Virus record (IMG/VR): IMGVR_UViG_3300044714_000031
Span: 1-41,677 of that record
From: a virus
Direction: 5' to 3' (one strand)
Length of the DNA stretch: 41,677 nucleotides
This document shows positions 10,139 through 16,398 of this stretch, piece after piece. Made by a program: the position numbers and the translations under genes. Below the pieces are notes generated by a model that was not told the DNA's origin, did not search any database, and saw only the letters and a program-made list of their open reading frames with translations. Position 1 is the stretch's first letter. Each line of letters begins with the position of its first letter.

Positions 10139-10169
10139 GGGGCGGCCTAACCTGGACGGCGACCGCCCC
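10139..10169 (+). other. GC-rich hairpin between holin-like gene and endolysin
   Basis: GGGGCGG (10139-10145) pairs perfectly with CCGCCCC (10163-10169) around a 17-nt loop. No T-tract follows, so it is not a standard intrinsic terminator. It lies in the only real intergenic gap of the lysis block (10132-10233), ahead of the endolysin start. Confidence 0.45.
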
Positions 10170-10233
10170 TAGTCTTGAAGCGCGCGAGTACTAGCGTAGC
10201 AAGGGTACTAAACGGGAGGCAATAAGGTTTTTC

Positions 10234-10650
10234 ATGGATGCCCGATCATACAACGACCTGAGCGACTTGCAGCTTTGCAGCCTCTGTGTATGGCGCGAGG
10301 CGCGCGGGGAAGGGCTGCTCGGGAAACGTGGCGTGGCTCACGTTATCAAGAACCGCTCCGACAATCCCGGATGGTGGGGCCACACCGTTAGCAGCGTGAT
10401 CCTGTGCCCCTGGCAATTCTCCAGTTTCAACCCAAGCGATCCAAACGCCGACAAATGGCCCGCAGATAACGATCCGTCCTACTCCGACAGCTTGACGGTG
10501 AGCGAAGACGTTCTAGTCAATGGAGACGAAGACATCACTAATGGCGCGACCTCTTATTTTGACACGTCGATACCGCCCCCGGCCTGGACAGACAACATGA
10601 CGCTGACACTTTCGGTTGGAAGGTTGAGATTTTACAAGGAGAACGTATGA
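10234..10650 (+). CDS. Endolysin, SleB/CwlJ-type cell wall hydrolase
   Basis: A 138-residue protein. The stretch CVWREARGEGLLGKRGVAHV followed by IKNRSDNP and CPWQFSSFNPSD is the hallmark of the Hydrolase_2 (SleB/CwlJ) family, whose members cleave peptidoglycan glycan strands as lytic transglycosylases. The Glu of REARGEG (about residue 27) is the expected catalytic acid. It has no signal peptide, so release should depend on the membrane proteins encoded just upstream. The start ATG is preceded by TAAGG at short spacing and GGGAGG further up. The C-terminus overlaps the next gene by ATGA. Confidence 0.85.
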   Translation: MDARSYNDLSDLQLCSLCVWREARGEGLLGKRGVAHVIKNRSDNPGWWGHTVSSVILCPWQFSSFNPSDPNADKWPADNDPSYSDSLTVSEDVLVNGDEDITNGATSYFDTSIPPPAWTDNMTLTLSVGRLRFYKENV

Positions 10651-11234
10651 AAGAGAATCGCAGGGAGTTCATTGGACATTTGACAGCGGGCACGCTGATG
10701 GCGACGCTGTCTTCGGGCTTTATGCTGGAAGGTTGCTCGACCAGTTGGGTTACCACCGCACTGAACGACCTTCCGGTTATCGTCAACATTGCCACGACCA
10801 TTGCCACCATCGTGGCCGATGCGCTGGGCGGGGGTATCATCTCGCCTGCCGTGGCCGCGATTATCAAGACAGCGGCAGGAGCGGTGCAGGCTGGCCTCGC
10901 GCTCGCCCAGCAACTCATCAGTGACTACAACGCGAATCCCTCAGCGTCCATCATCGCCAAGATCAAGCAGGCCCTGGTGGACGTGCAGGCGCAGCTTACC
11001 AACATCCTCCAAGCGGCTCACATCGACAACGCTGCCCTCCAAGCCACCATCGCGGGAGCCATCGGCCTAGCGATTACCGTGGTGACGGCCATTATGTCGC
11101 TACTGCCGGCAGTTACGACTGGCGGGGCAATGACTGCTCCCCGGGCGGCAATCAAGCCTTTGACACCTTCGCAGATTAAGGCTCAGTTCGATTCGATCCT
11201 GACTGAGAACGGGTACGGGAAATACGCGCTGTGA
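10647..11234 (+). CDS. Tat-type lipoprotein in the lysis block
   Basis: A 195-residue protein. The N-terminus MKENRREFIGHL carries a twin-arginine motif (RREFI), followed by a hydrophobic stretch and a lipobox-like LEGC at about residues 28-31, implying folded export and lipidation. The mature part is Ala/Ile-rich with long helices (residues about 45-165), including a stretch that could insert in a membrane. It ends with a hydrophilic tail KAQFDSILTENGYGKYAL. Its position right after the endolysin suggests an outer-membrane lysis lipoprotein (o-spanin-like), but no spanin family was recognised. It overlaps the endolysin by ATGA. Confidence 0.65.
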   Translation: MKENRREFIGHLTAGTLMATLSSGFMLEGCSTSWVTTALNDLPVIVNIATTIATIVADALGGGIISPAVAAIIKTAAGAVQAGLALAQQLISDYNANPSASIIAKIKQALVDVQAQLTNILQAAHIDNAALQATIAGAIGLAITVVTAIMSLLPAVTTGGAMTAPRAAIKPLTPSQIKAQFDSILTENGYGKYAL

Positions 11235-11434
11235 TGTTGACCAATGCAGTCGTGCCGTTTGATGGCGATCCCATTGAGATACCAGATGTATCCAAGATCA
11301 CGGATGTCTCAATAGATCACACGCTGGCAAACGCGGATTGCACAAGGGTAGCAATGGACAACGGCGATGTTTTCCAAGTCCAGGAGTCAGTGGAAGAAAT
11401 TGGCGAAATGATTTCTCAGGAGAACTCAAAGTGA
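11231..11434 (+). CDS. Hypothetical acidic protein
   Basis: About 67 residues. GTG 11231 overlaps the previous stop (GTGA) and ATG 11234 is one codon further on; either could be the start. The protein is acidic, with a small beta-rich core (VSIDHTLANADCTRVAMDNGDVFQV) and a Glu-rich tail. There is no recognised family and no signal. Confidence 0.5.
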   Translation: MMLTNAVVPFDGDPIEIPDVSKITDVSIDHTLANADCTRVAMDNGDVFQVQESVEEIGEMISQENSK

Positions 11435-11766
11435 TGCTGGGCGATCTAGAACGTATCGGGCCACCGTCGAAGACTGGCGATGTCAACGTCATCGACCCCG
11501 CCTTCTTCAACGAGGTAGCTCAGTTCGCTCACGCTGGGGTAGCTTGCTCAATTTACCTTTCCATCGGCTACATCGCGGAGAAGCACAGTGTTTTCAGCTG
11601 GCTCTGGTACGGAATCTTGATTCTCACCGGAGTTGTGGCGGCAGGAGTCAAAGAATTTTGGTACGACGCAAATTTTGAGAACCAGGCCACGCGCGGCTCC
11701 GACCTTGAGGACTTTTCCTTCTACGTACTCGGGATCGTAATTGCCGTAATCGTGCTGTGGTTATAG
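11434..11766 (+). CDS. Two-helix membrane protein
   Basis: A 110-residue protein starting at ATG 11434 behind AGGAGAACTCAAAG, sharing one base with the previous stop. Hydrophobic segments lie at about residues 48-67 (WLWYGILILTGVVAAGVKEF) and 90-110 (FYVLGIVIAVIVLWL). A weaker one (VACSIYLSIGYIAE) precedes them. The loop is acidic. It follows the lysis lipoprotein and could be a further membrane component of lysis or an accessory protein. Confidence 0.6.
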   Translation: MLGDLERIGPPSKTGDVNVIDPAFFNEVAQFAHAGVACSIYLSIGYIAEKHSVFSWLWYGILILTGVVAAGVKEFWYDANFENQATRGSDLEDFSFYVLGIVIAVIVLWL

Positions 11767-11774
11767 GAGAACAC

Positions 11775-12533
11775 ATGCCTAGAATGAAACTTGGCAAGCT
11801 CGCACCAAAGCCTCACTACAAAACTATTCCATTCTCTGCGTTCCTCAAGGATGTAGCTCTGCCAATCCCACCAGAGAAATCGTTTTGGGAATACAAAATA
11901 CCTCCCGCAACCATTGGAATGTTTGGTAACGATCAGTACGGTGATTGTACGTGCGCAGAAGTAGCTCACCATCTCATGCTCCTTACTGCTCACAGCGGAT
12001 CGATGGTAGTTCCCACCGAGGACGAGATCATAGATTTATACAAGTTAGCCTGCCCCGGATTCGATCCATCGACGGACGCGAATGACAACGGTGCGGCGAT
12101 CACCGATGTATTGAATCTTTGGCAGACGGTCGGACTCGCGGGCCATAAGATCGACGGCTGGGCTTCGATTGATCCTACGAACTACGTCCACCGCAACCTA
12201 GCCACCTATCTATTTGGTGGCTGCTCGGTAGGCGTACAGCTCCCCAATGCCGCGCAAGATCAATTTAGCGCGGGACAAGCATGGACCGTGGTGGCTGGCG
12301 ACAGTATCGAAGGCGGCCACTGCATCATGGAATCGGGGTACGGCAGCGCGGGGCGCAACTTTGAAACTTGGGGCAAGGGTGACCAGAAGGCGACAAACGA
12401 TTGGGACAAAGCCTATGTCGATGAGGTCTACGTCCCTCTCACTCACGATTGGGTCGACGCGGCAACTGGCATTTCCCCGACCGCGATGGACTACGGAGCA
12501 TTGCAGGACGTACTGACGGGACTCAGAGCATAG
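11775..12533 (+). CDS. Papain-like cysteine-peptidase-like protein
   Basis: A 252-residue protein. ATG 11775 is chosen because GGAGAACAC stands just before it. The segment GMFGNDQYGDCTCAEVAHHL (Cys58) looks like the active-site helix of a papain-like (C1-type) fold, and GGHCIMESGYG near residue 180 supplies the expected His strand. A later WGKGDQKATNDWD segment is where the third polar residue of the triad normally lies. It has no signal peptide. Related proteins occur in phages and soil bacteria without assigned roles. It could be a virion-maturation or lysis-related peptidase, or a bacteriocin-like effector. Activity is inferred from motif order only. Confidence 0.55.
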   Translation: MPRMKLGKLAPKPHYKTIPFSAFLKDVALPIPPEKSFWEYKIPPATIGMFGNDQYGDCTCAEVAHHLMLLTAHSGSMVVPTEDEIIDLYKLACPGFDPSTDANDNGAAITDVLNLWQTVGLAGHKIDGWASIDPTNYVHRNLATYLFGGCSVGVQLPNAAQDQFSAGQAWTVVAGDSIEGGHCIMESGYGSAGRNFETWGKGDQKATNDWDKAYVDEVYVPLTHDWVDAATGISPTAMDYGALQDVLTGLRA

Positions 12534-12541
12534 GGGATGGA

Positions 12542-13051
12542 ATGGTGCGCAGAGTCCTCATCCTCTTTTTGCTGGTGCCGGTTCTGGTCTTCGCACAGGT
12601 GCCGCAGAAAGCGAACTCTCCGAGTTCCAAACTCGATCCTCCGCTTACCGAGGAACAGATTGCAGCGGCCATGGTACGGGTGAAGCACCAGAAATATCTG
12701 CACCGGGTCGCGGATTCGTTCGACCAATTCATAGGCTCGTTGCTCGGGCGGCAGGACGATCAGACTATTTCCTCCGCTGTCGAGATTGCCGCACACAAGA
12801 ACGCTTGGTACGACAAGCCCGCCGTGCTGGTGAATTCCGGTTTGGACCTCTTGCAGCGTAGTCATGGCCAGCTTGCGCAAAGTGGTGATTTGGAACGCTG
12901 CGCCGAACTGGTTGCCACGGACGCTACCGCCTTGACGACTGAGACCGGGGTGCAGGTGGTACCGATAGTAGGCGGCGCGGAACTCAGGACGCGGGGCAGG
13001 GAGTTGAAGATAACCATCGAGGAGAACCAATGGAAGACACCAGAGAAGTAA
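12542..13051 (+). CDS. Exported protein of unknown function
   Basis: A 169-residue protein starting at ATG 12542, nine bases after the previous stop. The N-terminus MVRRVLILFLLVPVLVFA is a signal peptide with cleavage before QVPQK. The mature protein is mostly helical (EEQIAAAMVRVKHQKYLHRVADSFDQFI) with one Cys. No family was recognised. Its end overlaps the next gene by 22 bases. Confidence 0.6.
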   Translation: MVRRVLILFLLVPVLVFAQVPQKANSPSSKLDPPLTEEQIAAAMVRVKHQKYLHRVADSFDQFIGSLLGRQDDQTISSAVEIAAHKNAWYDKPAVLVNSGLDLLQRSHGQLAQSGDLERCAELVATDATALTTETGVQVVPIVGGAELRTRGRELKITIEENQWKTPEK

Positions 13052-13227
13052 GCCTACTCCGCGAAATCCTCCAAGAGCTTCAGGAGAGAAGCGGAGAGCA
13101 CCGGGATGAACACGACCGGGACAGGGAATTCAGAAAGCAAGTTATAGAACTCCTAAACGATATTCTTGCAGCCCTTACGGAGCAGGAACAACCCGCAACA
13201 ACATTCAGCGTTACCCAATTAAGTTAA
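13030..13227 (+). CDS. Small coiled-coil protein with C-terminal tag
   Basis: A 65-residue protein behind GAGGAGAACCA. Residues 5-50 form a charged coiled coil (LLREILQELQERSGEHRDEHD). The last 14 residues, EQPATTFSVTQLS plus the residue before it, reappear almost unchanged at the end of the next protein, which is otherwise unrelated. It probably oligomerises through the coil and uses the tail as a recognition element; this is inference. Confidence 0.65.
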   Translation: MEDTREVSLLREILQELQERSGEHRDEHDRDREFRKQVIELLNDILAALTEQEQPATTFSVTQLS

Positions 13228-13240
13228 GGAGAGACACACC

Positions 13241-13597
13241 ATGCCACGAATGAAAGCGACTTTTCCAGGACCAATCGTAGGAACACCGCTCGGCGGGACC
13301 AGTACCTTCGGTCTTGAGCCGGTCGGCGCAAACGGACAGCCAGGGCTATTGCAGGCCGGGAACATCCCCGCATACACCGTGGATGACCCCAACGTAGCCC
13401 TCACGCCCTCGGCAGACGGCTCATCCGTCGCGGCGGCGGTAGCGGCTACCGACACGGCCACCAGCTACAACGTGACCGTATCCGGAATCAATTCGTTGGT
13501 AGTGGCTATCTCGTTTACTTTCAACGTTCCGATTCTGCCCGCTGTCGTGCCACCGGAACAGCCCGCGACAACGTTTGCCGTAACGCAGTTGTCCTAG
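13241..13597 (+). CDS. Ig-like beta-sandwich protein with the same C-terminal tag
   Basis: A 118-residue protein behind AAGGAGAGACACACC. Residues about 45-103 (VALTPSADGSSVAAAVAAT, SYNVTVSGINSLVVAISFTF) look like a single Ig-like beta-sandwich. The C-terminus EQPATTFAVTQLS repeats that of the preceding coiled-coil protein. It has no signal. It is the last gene of the late or accessory run before the 13.6-13.8 kb control region. Confidence 0.65.
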   Translation: MPRMKATFPGPIVGTPLGGTSTFGLEPVGANGQPGLLQAGNIPAYTVDDPNVALTPSADGSSVAAAVAATDTATSYNVTVSGINSLVVAISFTFNVPILPAVVPPEQPATTFAVTQLS

Positions 13598-13654
13598 ATT
13601 TGTAGTAGAGAAAGGAGGTGATGCGACGAGAGTATCTTGAATCCCCCAAAAAGA

Positions 13655-13707
13655 GCGGGGCCGGTGACATTCCTGTTCTGAGCAGGGATGGCTGGGAACG
13701 GCCCCGC
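13655..13707 (+). other. Two-tier RNA hairpin in the control region
   Basis: The outer stem GCGGGGCCG (13655-13663) pairs perfectly with CGGCCCCGC (13699-13707). The inner stem CATTCCTG (13668-13675) pairs with CAGGGATG (13683-13690, one G-U pair) around the 7-nt loop TTCTGAG. An asymmetric internal loop (GTGA opposite GCTGGGAA without its ends) separates them. No uninterrupted T-tract follows. It could end or process the upstream transcript, or be a regulatory element. Confidence 0.55.
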
Positions 13708-13713
13708 CGAATA

Positions 13714-13739
13714 CTTTACAATTCTTTACCCTTCTTTAC
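13714..13739 (+). repeat. Three CTTTAC direct repeats at exact 10-bp spacing
   Basis: CTTTAC occurs at 13714-13719, 13724-13729 and 13734-13739, so the copies fall on the same face of the helix. The array ends 10 bases before the -35 box of the promoter at 13750. This geometry suits cooperative binding by a ribbon-helix-helix dimer or an activator; the downstream gene encodes such a protein. Confidence 0.6.
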
Positions 13740-13749
13740 CAATCTCCTA

Positions 13750-13777
13750 TTGACACCGTTTTCTACTTTGCTATACT
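13750..13777 (+). promoter_or_regulatory. Strong sigma-70-type promoter
   Basis: TTGACA (13750-13755), a 16-bp spacer, then TATACT (13772-13777). The -35 is a perfect consensus and the -10 differs at one or two positions. The predicted transcript start is about 13784-13785, on or next to the ATG of the following gene. It is the best promoter in the window and probably drives the early region. Confidence 0.75.
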
Positions 13778-13784
13778 CCTGCGC

Positions 13785-13922
13785 ATGGCACCCACAAAAT
13801 CAGTCAAGCTCAGCGCTCCGGTGCACGAGGTTCTCGCCGCTCACGCTCTAAAGACAGGCAAGAAACTTCAGTTTCTCTTGGAACGCGCGGTGCTCCGGTG
13901 CTACGGGACGGAGAAAGCATGA
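13785..13922 (+). CDS. Ribbon-helix-helix regulator, apparently leaderless
   Basis: A 45-residue protein. KSVKLSAPVHEVLAAHALKT followed by GKKLQFLLERAVLRCY has the strand-helix-turn-helix layout of Arc/MetJ/CopG ribbon-helix-helix proteins, which bind tandem DNA sites as dimers. ATG 13785 coincides with the expected transcript start and no Shine-Dalgarno sequence precedes it, so translation is probably leaderless. The three CTTTAC repeats just upstream are a candidate autoregulatory operator. Its stop overlaps the next ATG. It is too short for most gene callers. Confidence 0.6.
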   Translation: MAPTKSVKLSAPVHEVLAAHALKTGKKLQFLLERAVLRCYGTEKA

Positions 13923-14044
13923 ACTTCAAAGTCACCATCCTGGCAAGCGGACAGACTGAGTTCTTTGGCACTTATCAGCAGGCTTGGGATTGGGTCTGCT
14001 GCCGCTACGGCTTAGACAGCGTGCGGATCGAGGAAGTCCAATGA
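13919..14044 (+). CDS. 41-residue hypothetical protein
   Basis: ATGA-coupled to the ribbon-helix-helix gene before it and to the PEP-CTERM gene after it. The sequence MNFKVTILASGQTEFFGTYQ, then AWDWVCCRYGLDSVRIEEV, has a beta-helix-beta pattern reminiscent of small phage proteins of this size. It is aromatic-rich with a CC pair. Overlaps at both ends argue it is real. No function is assigned. Confidence 0.5.
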   Translation: MNFKVTILASGQTEFFGTYQQAWDWVCCRYGLDSVRIEEVQ

Positions 14045-14595
14045 AACCGCTTCTCGCCATTGCTGCGCTAGCCCTCCTAGCGCCTCTAGCGCACGCGGAC
14101 TCTAGCCAAAGCGATTACATCATTCAGGTAACTGGCGGCTTTTCAGCGCAGGGTGAGACGTTCTCCGTAAGCTACCAGGCGGATCTCTCCGGCTACCAGC
14201 AGCCCTACGGCCTAGTGGCTGGGACTTTCGACTATTCAGCTTCCGGCCCCTTGGGCACAATCACGGCGGCTAGCGCCGAGGCCTCAGACGCTGGTTGGAT
14301 ATTCTCAAACGGTGATGAGATCATCCTGCAGATGTTCCGCACGCCGGGCTGCGGCATCGACCCTGGCAACGAGTGCCAGCCGGAAGTAGGACCAGCAGAA
14401 GGCTTCGCGCCTGGCTTCACCGACGCCCACCTAAACGCCTTCGCTAATGGATTCTTTGAAGTTCTGCAGCCCGGGCAGACATTCTCTCCCGGCATGTTCG
14501 GGGATGTGCAAGTCAGTTTCGTACCAGAACCATCTTCGCTGTATCTCCTCGCAGTTGCCTTAGCAGCACTCACACTCAAAAGGAAGCAAGCCTAA
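14041..14595 (+). CDS. PEP-CTERM surface protein encoded by the phage
   Basis: A 184-residue protein. It has a signal peptide (residues 1-19, ending PLAHA before DSSQ). A beta-rich domain at about residues 25-155 holds one CGIDPGNEC pair that could form a disulfide. The C-terminal sorting signal is VPEPSS at 161-166, a hydrophobic helix LYLLAVALAALTL, then the basic tail KRKQA. That tripartite end is the PEP-CTERM signal recognised by exosortase (EpsH/XrtA family) in Gram-negative hosts. No exosortase is encoded here, so the host must supply it. It starts by ATGA overlap behind GAGGAAGTCCA. It may modify the host surface during infection; this role is inference. Confidence 0.8.
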   Translation: MKPLLAIAALALLAPLAHADSSQSDYIIQVTGGFSAQGETFSVSYQADLSGYQQPYGLVAGTFDYSASGPLGTITAASAEASDAGWIFSNGDEIILQMFRTPGCGIDPGNECQPEVGPAEGFAPGFTDAHLNAFANGFFEVLQPGQTFSPGMFGDVQVSFVPEPSSLYLLAVALAALTLKRKQA

Positions 14596-14691
14596 CAATG
14601 AACGACGCCTCTCATCATAATATGCCATTTCTCGGGAATCACTTCCGGGAATACATATGTGTTATGTTGCAATTTCGCCAAGTCTTCGCCT

Positions 14692-14934
14692 TCAGGCTGC
14701 ATTGCTTTTCCCTTCTTGCAGTTGCGGGCTTTCCTTTTCCGGCACGGTCAATTTTCCCAACAGGATCAGCGAAGCGACCTCGGCATCTACCAGTGCCTGC
14801 ACCATCTTGTCGATATCGCCACGAATGTCCTTTCGCAATATGGCGGCCACTTCCAGCCGCTTCATCATAAACGCTTCGATAGAGGTTTTAGACAGGTCTC
14901 GTAAGTACTCAAACGGTACATCAGATTTCATCAT
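14692..14934 (-). CDS. Small helical protein on the minus strand
   Basis: An 80-residue protein beginning MMKSDVPFEYLRDLSKTS. It is largely amphipathic helix (EYLRDLSKTSIEAFMMKRLE, IDKMVQALVDAEVASLILLG) with normal composition. Plus-strand readings of the same stretch are Ser/Cys/Arg-rich and look like shadows. A plausible minus promoter lies 40-68 bases upstream. The ribosome site is weak (GAGGG, distant). It is one of only two minus-strand genes in the window. Family unknown. Confidence 0.5.
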   Translation of the reverse strand: MMKSDVPFEYLRDLSKTSIEAFMMKRLEVAAILRKDIRGDIDKMVQALVDAEVASLILLGKLTVPEKESPQLQEGKSNAA

Positions 14935-14973
14935 CGAGTGGCAGGCCCTCGTGAGCGAGTCAGCGGAATCGCC

Positions 14974-15002
14974 AAGTTACTCAAGTGTGAATGGCGCGTC
15001 AA
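14974..15002 (-). promoter_or_regulatory. Candidate minus-strand promoter
   Basis: Read on the minus strand: TTGACG (15002-14997), 17-bp spacer, TAACTT (14979-14974). The predicted start near 14967 gives a leader of about 30 nt to the minus-strand gene. The -35 is good and the -10 is mediocre. Confidence 0.4.
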
Positions 15003-15117
15003 GAACTGATTGCAACTATCACTTTTAAGGCTGTGGAAGGTACTAGGACCGGGTGGGACTGAGGGCTCTGGGGTGGTCATATACGTAACAGTACCGGGCG
15101 GTAAAGGTAGTCCGAAT

Positions 15118-15342
15118 ATGCTTTCCAAGAAAAGTTCCCGAACGATGGTCAGGATACCGGAAGAGGAAGGGCTAATCATCCGCTTGTCGTCCGAGGACGA
15201 TACGAGAACGGTCAGCGACCAGACTTTGTTTCTCATCAGGGAAGGGATTAAAGCAAGAGGACTGAAATTGGTCAACGGAACTGATGGCAAACCTTCGCTA
15301 CTACGAGCAACAGATAGCAGCAAGCAAAAGAGGACCGCATGA
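15118..15342 (+). CDS. Possible ribbon-helix-helix DNA-binding protein
   Basis: A 74-residue protein if started at ATG 15118, preceded by GGTAAAGGTAGTCC; a longer form from ATG 15010 is possible but begins with low-quality sequence. [20 protein letters not shown] followed by [20 protein letters not shown] resembles the strand and two helices of Arc-type repressors. The C-terminus is basic (DSSKQKRTA). It lies opposite the minus-strand gene at 14692-14934, so the pair could be a small switch. It overlaps the pentapeptide gene by ATGA. Confidence 0.5.
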   Translation: MLSKKSSRTMVRIPEEEGLIIRLSSEDDTRTVSDQTLFLIREGIKARGLKLVNGTDGKPSLLRATDSSKQKRTA

Positions 15343-15890
15343 AATACGAAATAAAATCGCGATGGAATTCAACGGTCCTTTTTACTGCCGAGGCCGCTAG
15401 TCTTCTGCTCGCAATGGAAGCAGCAGTTAAATCCGGCGCGGACCTCTCCGGCGCGAACCTCTCCGGCGCGGACCTCTCCGGCGCGGACCTCTCCCGCGCG
15501 GACCTCTCCGGCGCGAACCTCTACGGCGCGAACCTCTACGGCGCGAACCTCTCCCGCGCGAAAAATGCGGACCTTGCACAGGCACAGACTGTGATTGTTC
15601 CTGAAGGGAATATTGTCGGCTGGAAGAAATGCAGGGATGGCGTAATCGTCAAGCTGCTTGTTCCGCAGAAGGCAAAACGTTCTAACTCTACTGGCAGGAA
15701 ATGCCGCGCCGAGTTCGTGAAGGTCCTCCGTCTTTTCAACGGCGAAGTCGGTATATCGCAACATGACGGAAAGACCGAGTACCGCAAGGGCGAGACGGTA
15801 ACTTGCGATAAGTGGAATGAGAACCGCTTCACCGAATGCGGCGGCGGTATTCACTTTTTCATTACTCGCGCAGAAGCGGAGGCTTACTAA
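15339..15890 (+). CDS. Pentapeptide-repeat protein with DUF5758-like domain
   Basis: A 183-residue protein. Residues 33-72 are eight near-perfect A(D/N)LSG pentapeptides, expected to fold as a square right-handed beta-helix. The C-terminal part ([57 protein letters not shown]) matches the domain that commonly follows such repeats in phage proteins, annotated as DUF5758. Some pentapeptide proteins mimic DNA and inhibit gyrase, but eight coils are few and no such role can be claimed here. ATGA overlap with the gene before; TAATG overlap with the gene after. Confidence 0.8.
   Translation: MKYEIKSRWNSTVLFTAEAASLLLAMEAAVKSGADLSGANLSGADLSGADLSRADLSGANLYGANLYGANLSRAKNADLAQAQTVIVPEGNIVGWKKCRDGVIVKLLVPQKAKRSNSTGRKCRAEFVKVLRLFNGEVGISQHDGKTEYRKGETVTCDKWNENRFTECGGGIHFFITRAEAEAY
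15435..15554 (+). repeat. 15-bp tandem repeat encoding pentapeptides
   Basis: Eight contiguous 15-bp units of the type GGCGCGGACCTCTCC, nearly identical at the DNA level, inside the pentapeptide-repeat gene. The high nucleotide identity points to recent expansion or ongoing slippage. Confidence 0.8.
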
Positions 15891-16051
15891 TGAGCAACCT
15901 AATAGAAATACCCGCACGCCTGGACGCACACCGGCAAGACGGGCTGGTAAACCCGCGCAAGAGTAAACCGCGCGACAAAGTACGTGAGTGGGCCATAGGC
16001 ATTCTCATGGGCGTGGTGCTGGGCTGTGCGCTCGCGTGGGTGGTGCGATGA
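15890..16051 (+). CDS. Small single-span membrane protein
   Basis: A 53-residue protein starting at ATG 15890 (TAATG overlap with the previous stop). A basic N-terminal half (NPRKSKPRDKVRE) precedes one membrane helix, WAIGILMGVVLGCALAWVV. It is coupled by ATGA to the next membrane protein. Unknown function. Confidence 0.6.
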   Translation: MSNLIEIPARLDAHRQDGLVNPRKSKPRDKVREWAIGILMGVVLGCALAWVVR

Positions 16052-16398
16052 AAAAGATTCGCACCTTGCTAGGAATTGCCTGTATTCCTGTCCCTTTCGT
16101 CTGCGCGCTAATAGCGAAAGACCGGCTCATGCTCCCAGCGTATTTCTTACTCATCGTAGGAGCCACTCTCAATCGCCTAGCCCTGCATTCAAACGGGGGA
16201 AAGATGCCGGTCAAGGGATATGAGGGCTTTGCTGGCGATTCAACTCACTGCCTTATGACTGAGGCGAGTCGCTTCCAGAGGCTGTGCGATGTCTACAACG
16301 TTCCTTGGGGCGTTTGCAGCGTAGGCGACCTAATTCTGTACGGAAGCATTCTGGCATTGGTTATTGGCACTGTTTTGCACCTGTGGAGGCTGCGATGA
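16048..16398 (+). CDS. Multi-span membrane protein
   Basis: A 116-residue protein starting at ATG 16048 (ATGA overlap). Membrane segments are visible at about residues 7-24, 29-46 and 91-111. The middle contains ALHSNGGKMPVKGYEGF, similar to the NGGxMPV motif seen in small DUF5317-type membrane proteins; I treat that as a resemblance only. It forms a run of three membrane genes with its neighbours. Confidence 0.6.
   Translation: MKKIRTLLGIACIPVPFVCALIAKDRLMLPAYFLLIVGATLNRLALHSNGGKMPVKGYEGFAGDSTHCLMTEASRFQRLCDVYNVPWGVCSVGDLILYGSILALVIGTVLHLWRLR

Noticed and set aside
13621-13851. ORF starting at the perfect Shine-Dalgarno
   Set aside because: It runs through the hairpin and the promoter, has no protein-like features, and its start is too close to the Shine-Dalgarno.
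14598-15028. Plus-strand frames after the PEP-CTERM gene
   Set aside because: Composition is abnormal and the minus strand reads as a well-formed helical protein over the same stretch.
15435-15554. CRISPR-like repeat array
   Set aside because: It is a 15-bp coding repeat with no spacers and encodes pentapeptides.
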